Assembly (NCBI GenBank): GCA_900544385.1 | Contig: UQVD01000099.1 | Coordinates: forward strand, 1 to 6,831 | DNA length: 6,831 bases | DNA from: an uncultured Collinsella sp. | GTDB lineage: Bacteria; Actinomycetota; Coriobacteriia; Coriobacteriales; Coriobacteriaceae | Reading direction: 5' to 3' | Shown here: piece by piece, positions 1-6,091 of the stretch | How positions within the stretch are numbered: the first letter of the stretch is position 1 | Layout of the letters: every line of letters starts with the position of its first letter | Position numbers and translations under genes: made by a program | Notes under the pieces: model-generated | Databases searched by the model: none | Told to the model about the DNA's origin: nothing | What the model saw: only the letters and a program-made list of their open reading frames with translations

Positions 1-87
1 CCGCCTCGCCCGGCCAGGTCCTTGGGTGACTTGCTTGCCGCATGGATGGCGTCTTGGCGCCTAAATACTTGGCTGATTTTTTGGAAT

Positions 88-127
88 GAAGGGGCCTCCT
101 TGTTGGCAGGAGGCCCCTTCTGCTTTT
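88..127 (+). terminator. Strong intrinsic terminator, rightward
   Basis: A perfect 13-bp stem (88-100 pairing with 108-120) closes a 7-nt loop and is followed by TGCTTTT at 121-127. The U-tract lies only on the rightward side; on the leftward strand the hairpin is followed by an A-rich run. It therefore best fits termination of a rightward gene lying mostly left of the window. It is also only 34 bp past the polA stop, so the same hairpin may stop polA transcripts less efficiently. The hairpin is seen directly; direction is inferred from the tail. Confidence 0.8.
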
Positions 128-154
128 GGTTACTTTGGGGTTGTTGATACGTCT

Positions 155-2905
155 TTATTTGGCGTCGGCCCAAGTTATGCCGGTGCTGGCTTCGGCGATT
201 AGGGGGACGCGGAGGTCTACTACGTGTTCCATGACGTCGCGGACCATGGTGGTTAGGCACTCGACTTCGTCGACGGGGCACTCAAAGTCCAGTTCGTCGT
301 GTACCTGCAGAATCATGTGGGCGGCAAAGCCCTCTTCTTCCAGGCGGCGGCTTACGCGGGCCATGGCGATCTTGATGATGTCGGCGGCGGTGCCCTGCAT
401 GGGGTGGTTCATGGCCGTGCGCTCGCCAAAACCGCGGAGTTGCGGGTTTTTGGCCTTGAGCTCCGGAATATGACGACGGCGGCCGTACATGGTCTCGGCG
501 TAGCCCGTCTGCTTGGCGCGCGCCACCACGTTGTCGAGGAATGTACGCACGCCCGGGTAGGCCTCGTAGTAGCGGTCGATCATGTCACGCGCCTCGGCCA
601 TCGAGATATGCAGCGACTGTGACAGACCATAGGCCTGCTGGCCGTACACGATGCCAAAGTTCACGGCCTTGGCGCGACTGCGCAGGTCGGGCGTTACCTC
701 GGACACCGGCACACCAAATACGCGCGCCGCCGTCTCGGCATGGAAGTCCTCGCCCTCGTTAAAGGCGCGCACCAAGTGCTCGTCACCCGAGAGATGTGCC
801 AGCAGACGCAGCTCTATCTGCGAGTAGTCCACCGCCAAAAAGACGCTTCCCTCGCCTGCCGAAAACGCCGTCTTGACGGTACGACCCAGCTCCGAGCGCG
901 TCGGGATGTTCTGCAGGTTCGGGTCGCTCGAGGACAGACGCCCCGTTGCCGTGATGGTCTGGTTGTACGTGGTGTGCACGCGACCGTCACCACGGCGCAG
1001 CGGGCCCAGCGTATCCAGATAGGTGGACTTGATTTTGGACTTTTCACGCCAATCCAAGATCAGACGCACGATTTCGTGGTCGCGGGCAAGGTCGCTCAAC
1101 ACCTTGGCGTTGGTCGAATAGTAGCCGCGCTTAGTCTTCTTGAGGCCCTTGGTCGGAAGCCCCATCACATCAAAGAGCACATGCGACAGCTGCATGGGAC
1201 TGCCAATATTAAAGGTCTCGTCACCCGCCAGGTCGCGAATGCTGCGCTCGACCTCGGTGATCTGGGTCGCCAGGCCCTCGGACAGATTACGCAGGCGGTC
1301 GGGATCCACGAGCATTCCCGCGCGCTCCATCTTGGCAAGCACCGGCACGAGCGGCATCTCGATGCCATCGAACACGTTGGCGGCATTCTCACGGGCCATG
1401 CACTCGCGCAACGGCGTCACGAGCGCCAGCGTCAGAGCCGCAGTACGGGCGGCAGGCGCTGGAGCGTCCTCACCAGCACCCTCTGCGCCGCGCGCCGCAG
1501 GCAACGTCATCTGCAGATACGTATCGGCAAGATATGCCTCATCGAACTCGGAGCGATCGGAATCCAGCAGATAGGCAGCGACCACGGTATCGAAGATACG
1601 CGTGGAATCGGCAGCGAGCGGATCCATGAGCTCGGGCTCAGAAGAATCGATGGGCGAAAGCTCGTGCAGCAGCGCCTTCGTATCCGGGCTCGCCACGCGG
1701 CCCTCCATAAACAGGCGCGCAAGCACGCCGGCGATCACACCGTGAGCGAAGTTGAAGCCATCGACTACGGCAGTGGAGGCGCCGTCGCCCTCCTCGAGCG
1801 CGAACAGGCCCTTGGACGTCGCCAACCACAGCGTGCGCGTCAGTCCAAAGAGCGCGCCCTCTTCCTTATCGTCGTCCACCACGGCGGCGACCCACTCGCC
1901 CGCCTCGATCGCACGCGAAACCTCGGACGCCACGGCAGCAAGCGCCTCGGCATCGCCGGCAACGGTGCGCTCAATCGTGGGCATCTCAAACGTTCTAGCA
2001 GCGGCAGCAGCGCCACCCTCGTCACCGATCAGCGCCAAGAAACGGTTCTGCATGGCGGTGATGCCGAGCGTACCCAGTGCCGAGGAAACCTCATCGGCAG
2101 AATACGCCGGGAAGGACGTCGCCTCAAAATCGAGTTCAACGGGCGCATCGGTGCGGATGGTCGCGACCTTGCGGCTCAGCAGGGCATCGTCGATGTGTGC
2201 GCGCAGGTTTTCGCCCATCTTGCCCTTGACCTCGTCGGCATGCGCGATGACCTCGTCCAGGCTACCGTACTGCGCAATGAGCGCGCTCGCCTTTTTGGGG
2301 CCGATGCCCGGCACGCCGGGGATGTTATCGGACGTGTCGCCCTTCAGACCATAAAAGTCGGGCACGAGCGCCGGCGTGATGCCGTGATACAGATCGTCCA
2401 CGCTCTCGGGCGTCATGATCGCCACGTCGGACAGGCCCTTGCGGGTCGAGACCACGTTGACGTGCTCGGTCACGAGCTGATACATATCGCGATCACCGGT
2501 CACCAGCAGCATGTCGCAGCCGGCCTCCTCACCCAGGCGCGCCATGGTTCCCAGGATATCGTCGCCTTCCCAGCCCTCAGACTGCAGAATCGGCACGTTG
2601 AGCGCACCGAGCAGCTCCTTGATCATAGGGAACTGCGCATGCAGATCGGGGTCCATGGGCGGGCGCTGCGCCTTATACTGCGGCAGCATCTCCATGCGCA
2701 CGCGCGGCTTGCCCTTATCAAACGCCACGACCACGCCGTCGGGGTTAAAGGCATCGATCATCTTAAGAAACATGTTCAGGAAGCCGAAGATCGCGTTGGT
2801 GGGGCGACCGTCCGGCGCGTTCATAGTCGGCGGCACGGCGTGGAAGGCGCGATGCATGAGCGAGTTGCCGTCGATAACGGCAAAAGTGCGGCGCTTGTCA
2901 GACAT
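155..2905 (-). CDS. polA: DNA polymerase I (5'-3' exonuclease + polymerase, proofreading apparently lost)
   Basis: 916-residue cytoplasmic polymerase that fills gaps and removes RNA primers in lagging-strand synthesis and excision repair. Residues about 5-300 are the FEN-type 5'-3' exonuclease: IDGNS (11-15), AFDKGKPRVR (61-70), EGDDI (113-117), TGDRD (136-140) and the helix-hairpin-helix GDTSDNIPGVPGIGPKKAS (189-207). Residues about 310-510 occupy the 3'-5' exonuclease position, but the DxE, central Asp and YxxxD metal-binding motifs of E. coli Pol I are not visible. The polymerase domain follows, with TATGRLSSSDPNLQNIP (652-668), motif A DYSQIELR (693-700), motif B RSRAKAVNFGIVYG (742-755) and motif C QVHDEL (867-872). 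Length is close to the usual 880-930. The start at 2905 (MSDKRRTF) is preceded by GAGG with 8-nt spacing; an in-frame GTG at 2944 lacks a good ribosome binding site. It is a single gene, divergent from the M18 peptidase. Confidence 0.97.
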   Translation of the reverse strand: MSDKRRTFAVIDGNSLMHRAFHAVPPTMNAPDGRPTNAIFGFLNMFLKMIDAFNPDGVVVAFDKGKPRVRMEMLPQYKAQRPPMDPDLHAQFPMIKELLGALNVPILQSEGWEGDDILGTMARLGEEAGCDMLLVTGDRDMYQLVTEHVNVVSTRKGLSDVAIMTPESVDDLYHGITPALVPDFYGLKGDTSDNIPGVPGIGPKKASALIAQYGSLDEVIAHADEVKGKMGENLRAHIDDALLSRKVATIRTDAPVELDFEATSFPAYSADEVSSALGTLGITAMQNRFLALIGDEGGAAAAARTFEMPTIERTVAGDAEALAAVASEVSRAIEAGEWVAAVVDDDKEEGALFGLTRTLWLATSKGLFALEEGDGASTAVVDGFNFAHGVIAGVLARLFMEGRVASPDTKALLHELSPIDSSEPELMDPLAADSTRIFDTVVAAYLLDSDRSEFDEAYLADTYLQMTLPAARGAEGAGEDAPAPAARTAALTLALVTPLRECMARENAANVFDGIEMPLVPVLAKMERAGMLVDPDRLRNLSEGLATQITEVERSIRDLAGDETFNIGSPMQLSHVLFDVMGLPTKGLKKTKRGYYSTNAKVLSDLARDHEIVRLILDWREKSKIKSTYLDTLGPLRRGDGRVHTTYNQTITATGRLSSSDPNLQNIPTRSELGRTVKTAFSAGEGSVFLAVDYSQIELRLLAHLSGDEHLVRAFNEGEDFHAETAARVFGVPVSEVTPDLRSRAKAVNFGIVYGQQAYGLSQSLHISMAEARDMIDRYYEAYPGVRTFLDNVVARAKQTGYAETMYGRRRHIPELKAKNPQLRGFGERTAMNHPMQGTAADIIKIAMARVSRRLEEEGFAAHMILQVHDELDFECPVDEVECLTTMVRDVMEHVVDLRVPLIAEASTGITWADAK

Positions 2906-2947
2906 ATTAAATACCTCGCTTTGGGCTGGGCACGGTTTGCTCACTCC

Positions 2948-2953
2948 AGTTTA
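2948..2953 (-). promoter_or_regulatory. Possible polA -10 element
   Basis: On the leftward strand TAAACT lies about 43 nt before the polA ATG and matches the TATAAT consensus at 4 of 6 positions. No convincing -35 was found at the right spacing. This is the best candidate in the 165-bp divergent gap, but it is weak. Confidence 0.25.
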
Positions 2954-2996
2954 CACGCTCCCCGCCCCGCGGCCACCTCACATCAAGCTCCCCGCC

Positions 2997-3031
2997 ACCG
3001 TGAGCCCGCGCGTGATACGATGGCTCACGGT
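2997..3031. repeat. Perfect 10-bp inverted repeat around the aminopeptidase promoter
   Basis: ACCGTGAGCC (2997-3006) is the exact reverse complement of GGCTCACGGT (3022-3031), with a 15-bp spacer and half-site centres 25 bp apart. The spacer contains the likely -10 of the downstream gene, and the right arm covers the expected transcription start. No T-run follows, so it does not read as a terminator. An operator for a dimeric regulator is the natural inference; chance cannot be excluded. Confidence 0.5.
3013..3021 (+). promoter_or_regulatory. Possible extended -10 promoter of the M18 aminopeptidase gene
   Basis: TGATACGAT reads as an extended -10 (TGn followed by TACGAT) ending 49 nt before the ATG at 3071. 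No good -35 hexamer lies 16-18 bp upstream, but extended -10 promoters often need none. Its placement inside the inverted repeat at 2997-3031 would let a bound protein block it. Confidence 0.4.
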
Positions 3032-3070
3032 ACATCAACCAGCACGATCGATCCGAAAGGAGCCTGCGTC

Positions 3071-4468
3071 ATGGAGCGTCCCTGCGCATGGAAAAAGTAC
3101 ACGCCACAGCAAGTCGAGGAGCTCGAGGAGCTTTGCCGCGGCTATAAGCAGTTTTTGAGCGAGAACAAGACCGAGCGCCTGTGCGTCAAGACCGGCATCA
3201 AGATGGCCGAGGAGGCGGGATACGTCGACCTGGAGACCGTGATCGCCGAAGGCCGCGAGCTCAAGGCAGGCGACAAGGTGTACGCCGCCAATCACGGCAA
3301 GGACCTCATGCTCGTCAACCTGGGCAACGCCCCGCTCGAGCAGGGCTTTAACATCCTGGGCGCCCACGTGGACTCGCCGCGCCTAGACCTTAAGCAGAAC
3401 CCCGCCTTCGAGGCCGGCGACATGGCCTACCTCGACACGCACTACTACGGTGGCGTCAAGAGCTACCACTGGGTGGCCTCCCCGCTTGCACTCGTGGGCG
3501 TCATCTGCAAAAAGGACGGCACCACCGTCGACATCAATATCGGCGACAAGGCCGACGACCCGGTCTTTACCATCTCCGACCTGCTGATTCACCTCTCGAG
3601 CGAGCAGATGTCCAAGCCCGCCAAGGACGCCGTCGACGCCGAGATCCTCGACGTGATCGTGGGCGGCCGCCCCGTCAAGTTCGATGAGGACGACAAGGAC
3701 GCCCCCAAGGAGCCCGTCAAGCAAATGTTCCTGGACATCCTCAAGGAGCAGTACGACGTCGAGGAGGAGGACTTCCTCTCCGCCGAAATCGAGGTCGTGC
3801 CCGCCGGCCCCGCCCGCGACATGGGCCTCGACCGCTCCATGATTCTGGGCTATGGCCACGACGACCGCGTCTGCGCCTATCCCTCCATGCTCGCCCAGAT
3901 CAATGTGGCCAATGTCGAGCGTACGAGCATCACGCTCATCGTCGACAAGGAGGAGATCGGCTCCGTGGGTGCCACCGGCATGACGAGCCGCTTCTTCGAG
4001 AACACCGTCGCCGAGATCATGACGCTCGCCGGCGAAGACAGCCCGCTGGCCCTGCGCCGCGCGCTCACCCGCAGCCGCATGCTCTCCTCTGATGTGTCCG
4101 CCGGCTTCGACCCGGGCTATGCCGGCAAGTTCGAGACCAAGAACGCCGCCTTTATGGGTCGCGGCCTGTGCTTTAACAAGTACACGGGCAGCCGCGGCAA
4201 GGGCGGCTCTAACGACGCCGACGCCGAATACGTGGCCCTCGTCCGCGACATCATGGACGAGGCCGGCGTGGACTTCCAGACCTGCGAGCTCGGCCGCGTC
4301 AACGCTGGTGGCGGCGGCACCATCGCCTACATCATGGCCAAGTACGGTATGAACGTCATCGACTCCGGCGTTGCCGTCCTGTCCATGCACGCCCTGTGGG
4401 AGGTCGCCAACAAGGCCGATATCTACGAGGCCTATCGCGGCTACAAGGCCTTCATCGAGCGAGCCTAA
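3071..4468 (+). CDS. M18 family zinc aminopeptidase (aminopeptidase I, ApeA-like)
   Basis: 465-residue cytoplasmic metallopeptidase that removes N-terminal amino acids from peptides using two zinc ions; M18 enzymes are usually large oligomers. Visible M18 signatures are AHVDSPRLDLKQNP (98-111, His99 as zinc ligand), the active-site lid segment YLDTHYYGGVKSYHW (120-134), GHDDRVCAYPS (262-272, Asp264 or 265 bridging the metals), VDKEEIGSVGATGM (291-304, catalytic and zinc Glu pair), SSDVSAGFDP (339-348), and SMHALWE (438-444, His440 as the last ligand). The N-terminus (WKKY..., YKQFLSENKTER) resembles the bacterial ApeA branch rather than ApeB, by recall. Length is normal for M18. The start has AAGGAG 8 nt upstream, and the true gene begins here even though the frame stays open far upstream, antisense to polA. 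No signal peptide. Substrate preference cannot be read from sequence. Confidence 0.95.
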   Translation: MERPCAWKKYTPQQVEELEELCRGYKQFLSENKTERLCVKTGIKMAEEAGYVDLETVIAEGRELKAGDKVYAANHGKDLMLVNLGNAPLEQGFNILGAHVDSPRLDLKQNPAFEAGDMAYLDTHYYGGVKSYHWVASPLALVGVICKKDGTTVDINIGDKADDPVFTISDLLIHLSSEQMSKPAKDAVDAEILDVIVGGRPVKFDEDDKDAPKEPVKQMFLDILKEQYDVEEEDFLSAEIEVVPAGPARDMGLDRSMILGYGHDDRVCAYPSMLAQINVANVERTSITLIVDKEEIGSVGATGMTSRFFENTVAEIMTLAGEDSPLALRRALTRSRMLSSDVSAGFDPGYAGKFETKNAAFMGRGLCFNKYTGSRGKGGSNDADAEYVALVRDIMDEAGVDFQTCELGRVNAGGGGTIAYIMAKYGMNVIDSGVAVLSMHALWEVANKADIYEAYRGYKAFIERA

Positions 4469-4481
4469 CCAACCCTTCATC

Positions 4482-4556
4482 AGTTGCGGTGAAATACGGA
4501 CTAAACTGGCCCATAAACGGCCAAAACAGACCGTATTCCACCGCAACTTCCTTTTT
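4482..4556 (+). terminator. Long imperfect hairpin with T-run; terminator or dispersed palindromic repeat
   Basis: 4482-4548 folds on itself around 4515. It has a 10-bp perfect outer stem (4482-4491 with 4539-4548), one mismatch, 7 bp (4493-4499 with 4531-4537), an internal loop interrupted by 2 bp, and a 5-bp apical stem (4507-4511 with 4519-4523) closing a 7-nt loop. In all 24 of 30 positions pair. TTCCTTTTT follows on the rightward strand. It starts 13 bp after the aminopeptidase stop and its tail ends 15 bp before the yaaA ATG. That fits an intrinsic terminator for the aminopeptidase gene, but leaves no room for a yaaA promoter downstream. The size and near-symmetry also suit a REP-like mobile palindrome. 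Confidence 0.7.
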
Positions 4557-4571
4557 GGCAGAGGAGAGTCC

Positions 4572-5381
4572 ATGCTGCAGGTCATCATTTCGCCCGCCAA
4601 GCAGATGCGCGCGGCCCAAGATGCTTTTGAAGTCCTGGGCATCCCACCCTTTGTGCGCGAGACGGCTCGCCTCCACCGCGCACTGCTAGATATCGAGCGG
4701 AATGAAGGCAGCGGCGGCCTGCAGGCGCTGTGGAACGTGAGTGACAAACTGCTGGGGCCTTGCCTCAACACCCTGCATGAGTTCGGGCCCATCCTGAAAA
4801 GCGGCGATCTCGACAATCCCGCACTCGCCCGTCACCTCTCCCCTGCCGTCATGTCCTATCACGGCATTCAATACCAGAGCATGGCACCCGATGTGATGGA
4901 TTCCGCGCAGCTCGCATGGCTGCAAGACCATCTGTGGATCCTCTCCGGCCTCTACGGGTGCGTTCGCCCCTTTCATGCCGTCGAACCGTATCGGCTGGAG
5001 ATGGGCGCGAAGCTCGCCGTTGACGATGCCCGAGACCTCTACGCGTTTTGGAGCGACAAGCTCGCGCGGGCTATCGCCCCGGCAGGCTCAAACACCACGA
5101 TCGTCAACCTCGCCAGCGTAGAGTATGCCAAAGCCGTTCTGCCCCACCTCGCGGGCGACGCCACGGCCGTCACATGCCTCTTTGGCGAGGGTATCCGCAA
5201 CGGGAAGCCCATCCAACGGTCGACCGCCAGCAAAAAGGCGCGCGGCTCCATGGTGCGGTGGATGGCAGAAAACAAGCTCGAGGATGCAAGCGAACTTACC
5301 GCATTCAACATCGGCTATCGGCACATCCCCGAACTTTCAGACAAAAACACCCTGGTTTTCATGAACGCGCAGGCACAATAG
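4572..5381 (+). CDS. yaaA: Peroxide stress protein YaaA (DUF328/UPF0246 family)
   Basis: 269-residue cytoplasmic protein of the YaaA family; E. coli YaaA has 258 residues. In E. coli YaaA lowers free iron during hydrogen peroxide stress and so limits Fenton damage to DNA and proteins; family members also bind DNA. Visible family features are the N-terminal ISPAKQM (6-12), WNVSDKL (54-60), the MSYHGIQYQSM segment (94-104), the core LSGLYGCVRPFHAVEPYRLEMG (124-145), DLYAFW (155-160), VNLASVEYAKAV (178-189), and KKARGSMVRWMAENKL (221-236). The chosen ATG has GAGGAG at 4561-4566 with 5-nt spacing and gives the family's usual N-terminus; the frame is open further upstream into the aminopeptidase gene, but that part has no homology. 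It lies downstream of the 4482-4556 hairpin and ends 23 bp from the convergent neighbour. No OxyR- or PerR-type box was recognised. Confidence 0.93.
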   Translation: MLQVIISPAKQMRAAQDAFEVLGIPPFVRETARLHRALLDIERNEGSGGLQALWNVSDKLLGPCLNTLHEFGPILKSGDLDNPALARHLSPAVMSYHGIQYQSMAPDVMDSAQLAWLQDHLWILSGLYGCVRPFHAVEPYRLEMGAKLAVDDARDLYAFWSDKLARAIAPAGSNTTIVNLASVEYAKAVLPHLAGDATAVTCLFGEGIRNGKPIQRSTASKKARGSMVRWMAENKLEDASELTAFNIGYRHIPELSDKNTLVFMNAQAQ

Positions 5382-5404
5382 GCCCGCCGTTTCCAATCAC
5401 CCCG

Positions 5405-5920
5405 TTACTCCGCCAAGCCATCGGCCTTTGCAATCTCGCTCGTCGAGCCATCTTGGTAGGTAATCTTAACGTGCTCCACCTCGGATACCGCAGCGCCCGC
5501 CGGGGGCTCCAAGCGCCATTCCGTCAGCGCAATGTCCATGGTCGTGGGCACGTCCCCTTGATCTTTAAGCTTCACCGTCAGCGTTTTGAGCGTCGCATCA
5601 AACGTCACGCGTTCGATTTCTTCGCCCGGAATAGACCCGCCGCTCAGCTGCAGCTGCACAAACTCGTCGCGCGGATACCAATAGTCGCCCGGCGCGGCAA
5701 CGGTATTGCCGCCCGTAACCTTCACTGTCATGATCGGCAGGGCATCGTCGGCCTCGAACTCCCATGCAGCGCCGCCGCGACCACCAAACGTCCAGATACA
5801 AAAGGCAATCACCAGCACGGCAAGCACCGCAAAACCAATCGCGACCAACCCATGGTGCGCACGGCTTTCCTCGGCCGATACATCCCATTGTGTCTCTCGA
5901 TATAGATGCTTGTCTTCCAT
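5405..5920 (-). CDS. Unrecognised single-pass membrane-anchored protein
   Basis: 171 residues, family not recognised. Residues 1-22 are charged and polar (MEDKHLYRETQW...). Residues about 24-45 form one hydrophobic transmembrane helix (LVAIGFAVLAVLVIAFCIWTF) followed by a Gly-rich turn. Residues 55-171 are soluble, acidic and rich in beta-type stretches (IMTVKVTGG, FVQLQLSGG, VTFDATLKTLTVKLKD, HVKITYQDGST). The lack of a cleavage motif and of a lipobox Cys suggests an uncleaved signal anchor with the beta-rich domain outside, though topology is inferred. The start ATG has GGGGAGG 5 nt upstream; the frame continues further upstream, but only through the divergent riboswitch and thiC. It is divergent from the thiC riboswitch and convergent with yaaA. 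No catalytic motif is visible. It may be an envelope or accessory protein, and no function is assigned. Confidence 0.85.
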   Translation of the reverse strand: MEDKHLYRETQWDVSAEESRAHHGLVAIGFAVLAVLVIAFCIWTFGGRGGAAWEFEADDALPIMTVKVTGGNTVAAPGDYWYPRDEFVQLQLSGGSIPGEEIERVTFDATLKTLTVKLKDQGDVPTTMDIALTEWRLEPPAGAAVSEVEHVKITYQDGSTSEIAKADGLAE

Positions 5921-5945
5921 GTACGCCTCCCCACAGGCACGCTCG

Positions 5946-5976
5946 TTAGGCCAATCGTACCCATTCGAGCTATACT
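5946..5976 (+). promoter_or_regulatory. Likely thiC promoter
   Basis: TATACT (5971-5976) matches TATAAT at 5 of 6 positions and would start transcription near 5983, about 10 nt before the riboswitch aptamer. The nearest -35-like hexamer, TTAGGC (5946-5951), is poor and sits at 19-bp spacing. The -10 placement relative to the riboswitch is the main support. Confidence 0.5.
5954..5959 (-). promoter_or_regulatory. Possible -10 of the membrane-protein gene
   Basis: On the leftward strand TACGAT lies about 34 nt before the ATG at 5920; the same hexamer appears in the aminopeptidase promoter. No recognisable -35 is present. If real, it overlaps back-to-back with the thiC promoter, so the two may interfere. 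Confidence 0.25.
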
Positions 5977-5992
5977 TGAGCCCATTACATAA

Positions 5993-6087
5993 ACGGGGAG
6001 CTTGCAGGACAAGACGGCAGGCTGAGATTGGGCGCGCCCGCCCTGACCCGCAAACCTGATATGGGTAATGCCAACGAAGGGAGCCGT
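5993..6087 (+). ncRNA. TPP riboswitch (THI element) controlling thiC
   Basis: The conserved THI-box segments occur in order: CGGGGAGC (5994-6001), GGCTGAGATT (6020-6029), AACCTGAT (6053-6060), GGGTAATGCC (6063-6072) and CGAAGGGAG (6075-6083). The stem GCTTGC/GCAGGC (6000-6005 with 6017-6022) forms P3. An optional GC-rich hairpin (GGGCG/CGCCC, 6030-6043) is inserted before the ACCCG strand, as in several known thiC elements. CCT (6055-6057) can pair with AGG at the 3' side to form P4, and ACGG (5993-5996) with CCGT (6084-6087) for a short P1. The element ends 4 nt before the thiC ATG, and its AAGGGAG is the only Shine-Dalgarno. Binding of thiamine diphosphate should therefore hide the ribosome binding site directly. 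Confidence 0.93.
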
Positions 6088-6091
6088 GCCA

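Noticed and set aside
1..64. Possible C-terminal end of a rightward gene (frame 2 stops at 62-64; frame 3 stops at 27-29)
   Set aside because: The rightward terminator at 88-127 suggests such a gene exists, but about 20 codons with no recognisable motif cannot decide the frame or product.
2906..2944. 13-residue N-terminal extension of PolA from a GTG at 2944
   Set aside because: No proper Shine-Dalgarno precedes the GTG, the extra residues do not resemble Pol I, and the ATG at 2905 has a well-placed GAGG.
740..3070. Open reading frame of over 2.3 kb antisense to polA, in frame with the M18 aminopeptidase
   Set aside because: Lack of stops is expected opposite a GC-rich gene with strong third-position bias. 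The translation is Arg/His/Gly-rich with no domain, and a clear ribosome binding site marks the real start at 3071.
3383..4816. 477-codon open frame antisense to the aminopeptidase and the start of yaaA
   Set aside because: Its translation is a low-complexity Val/Gly/Asp/His-rich shadow of the coding strand, has no convincing start signal and spans the intergenic hairpin.
5382..5404. Terminator between convergent yaaA and the membrane-protein gene
   Set aside because: The 23-bp gap and the flanking gene ends show no convincing stem with a T-run on either strand.
5941..5970. GCTCG/CGAGC inverted repeat in the thiC upstream region
   Set aside because: Only 5 bp per arm with a 20-bp spacer; this is expected by chance in GC-rich DNA.
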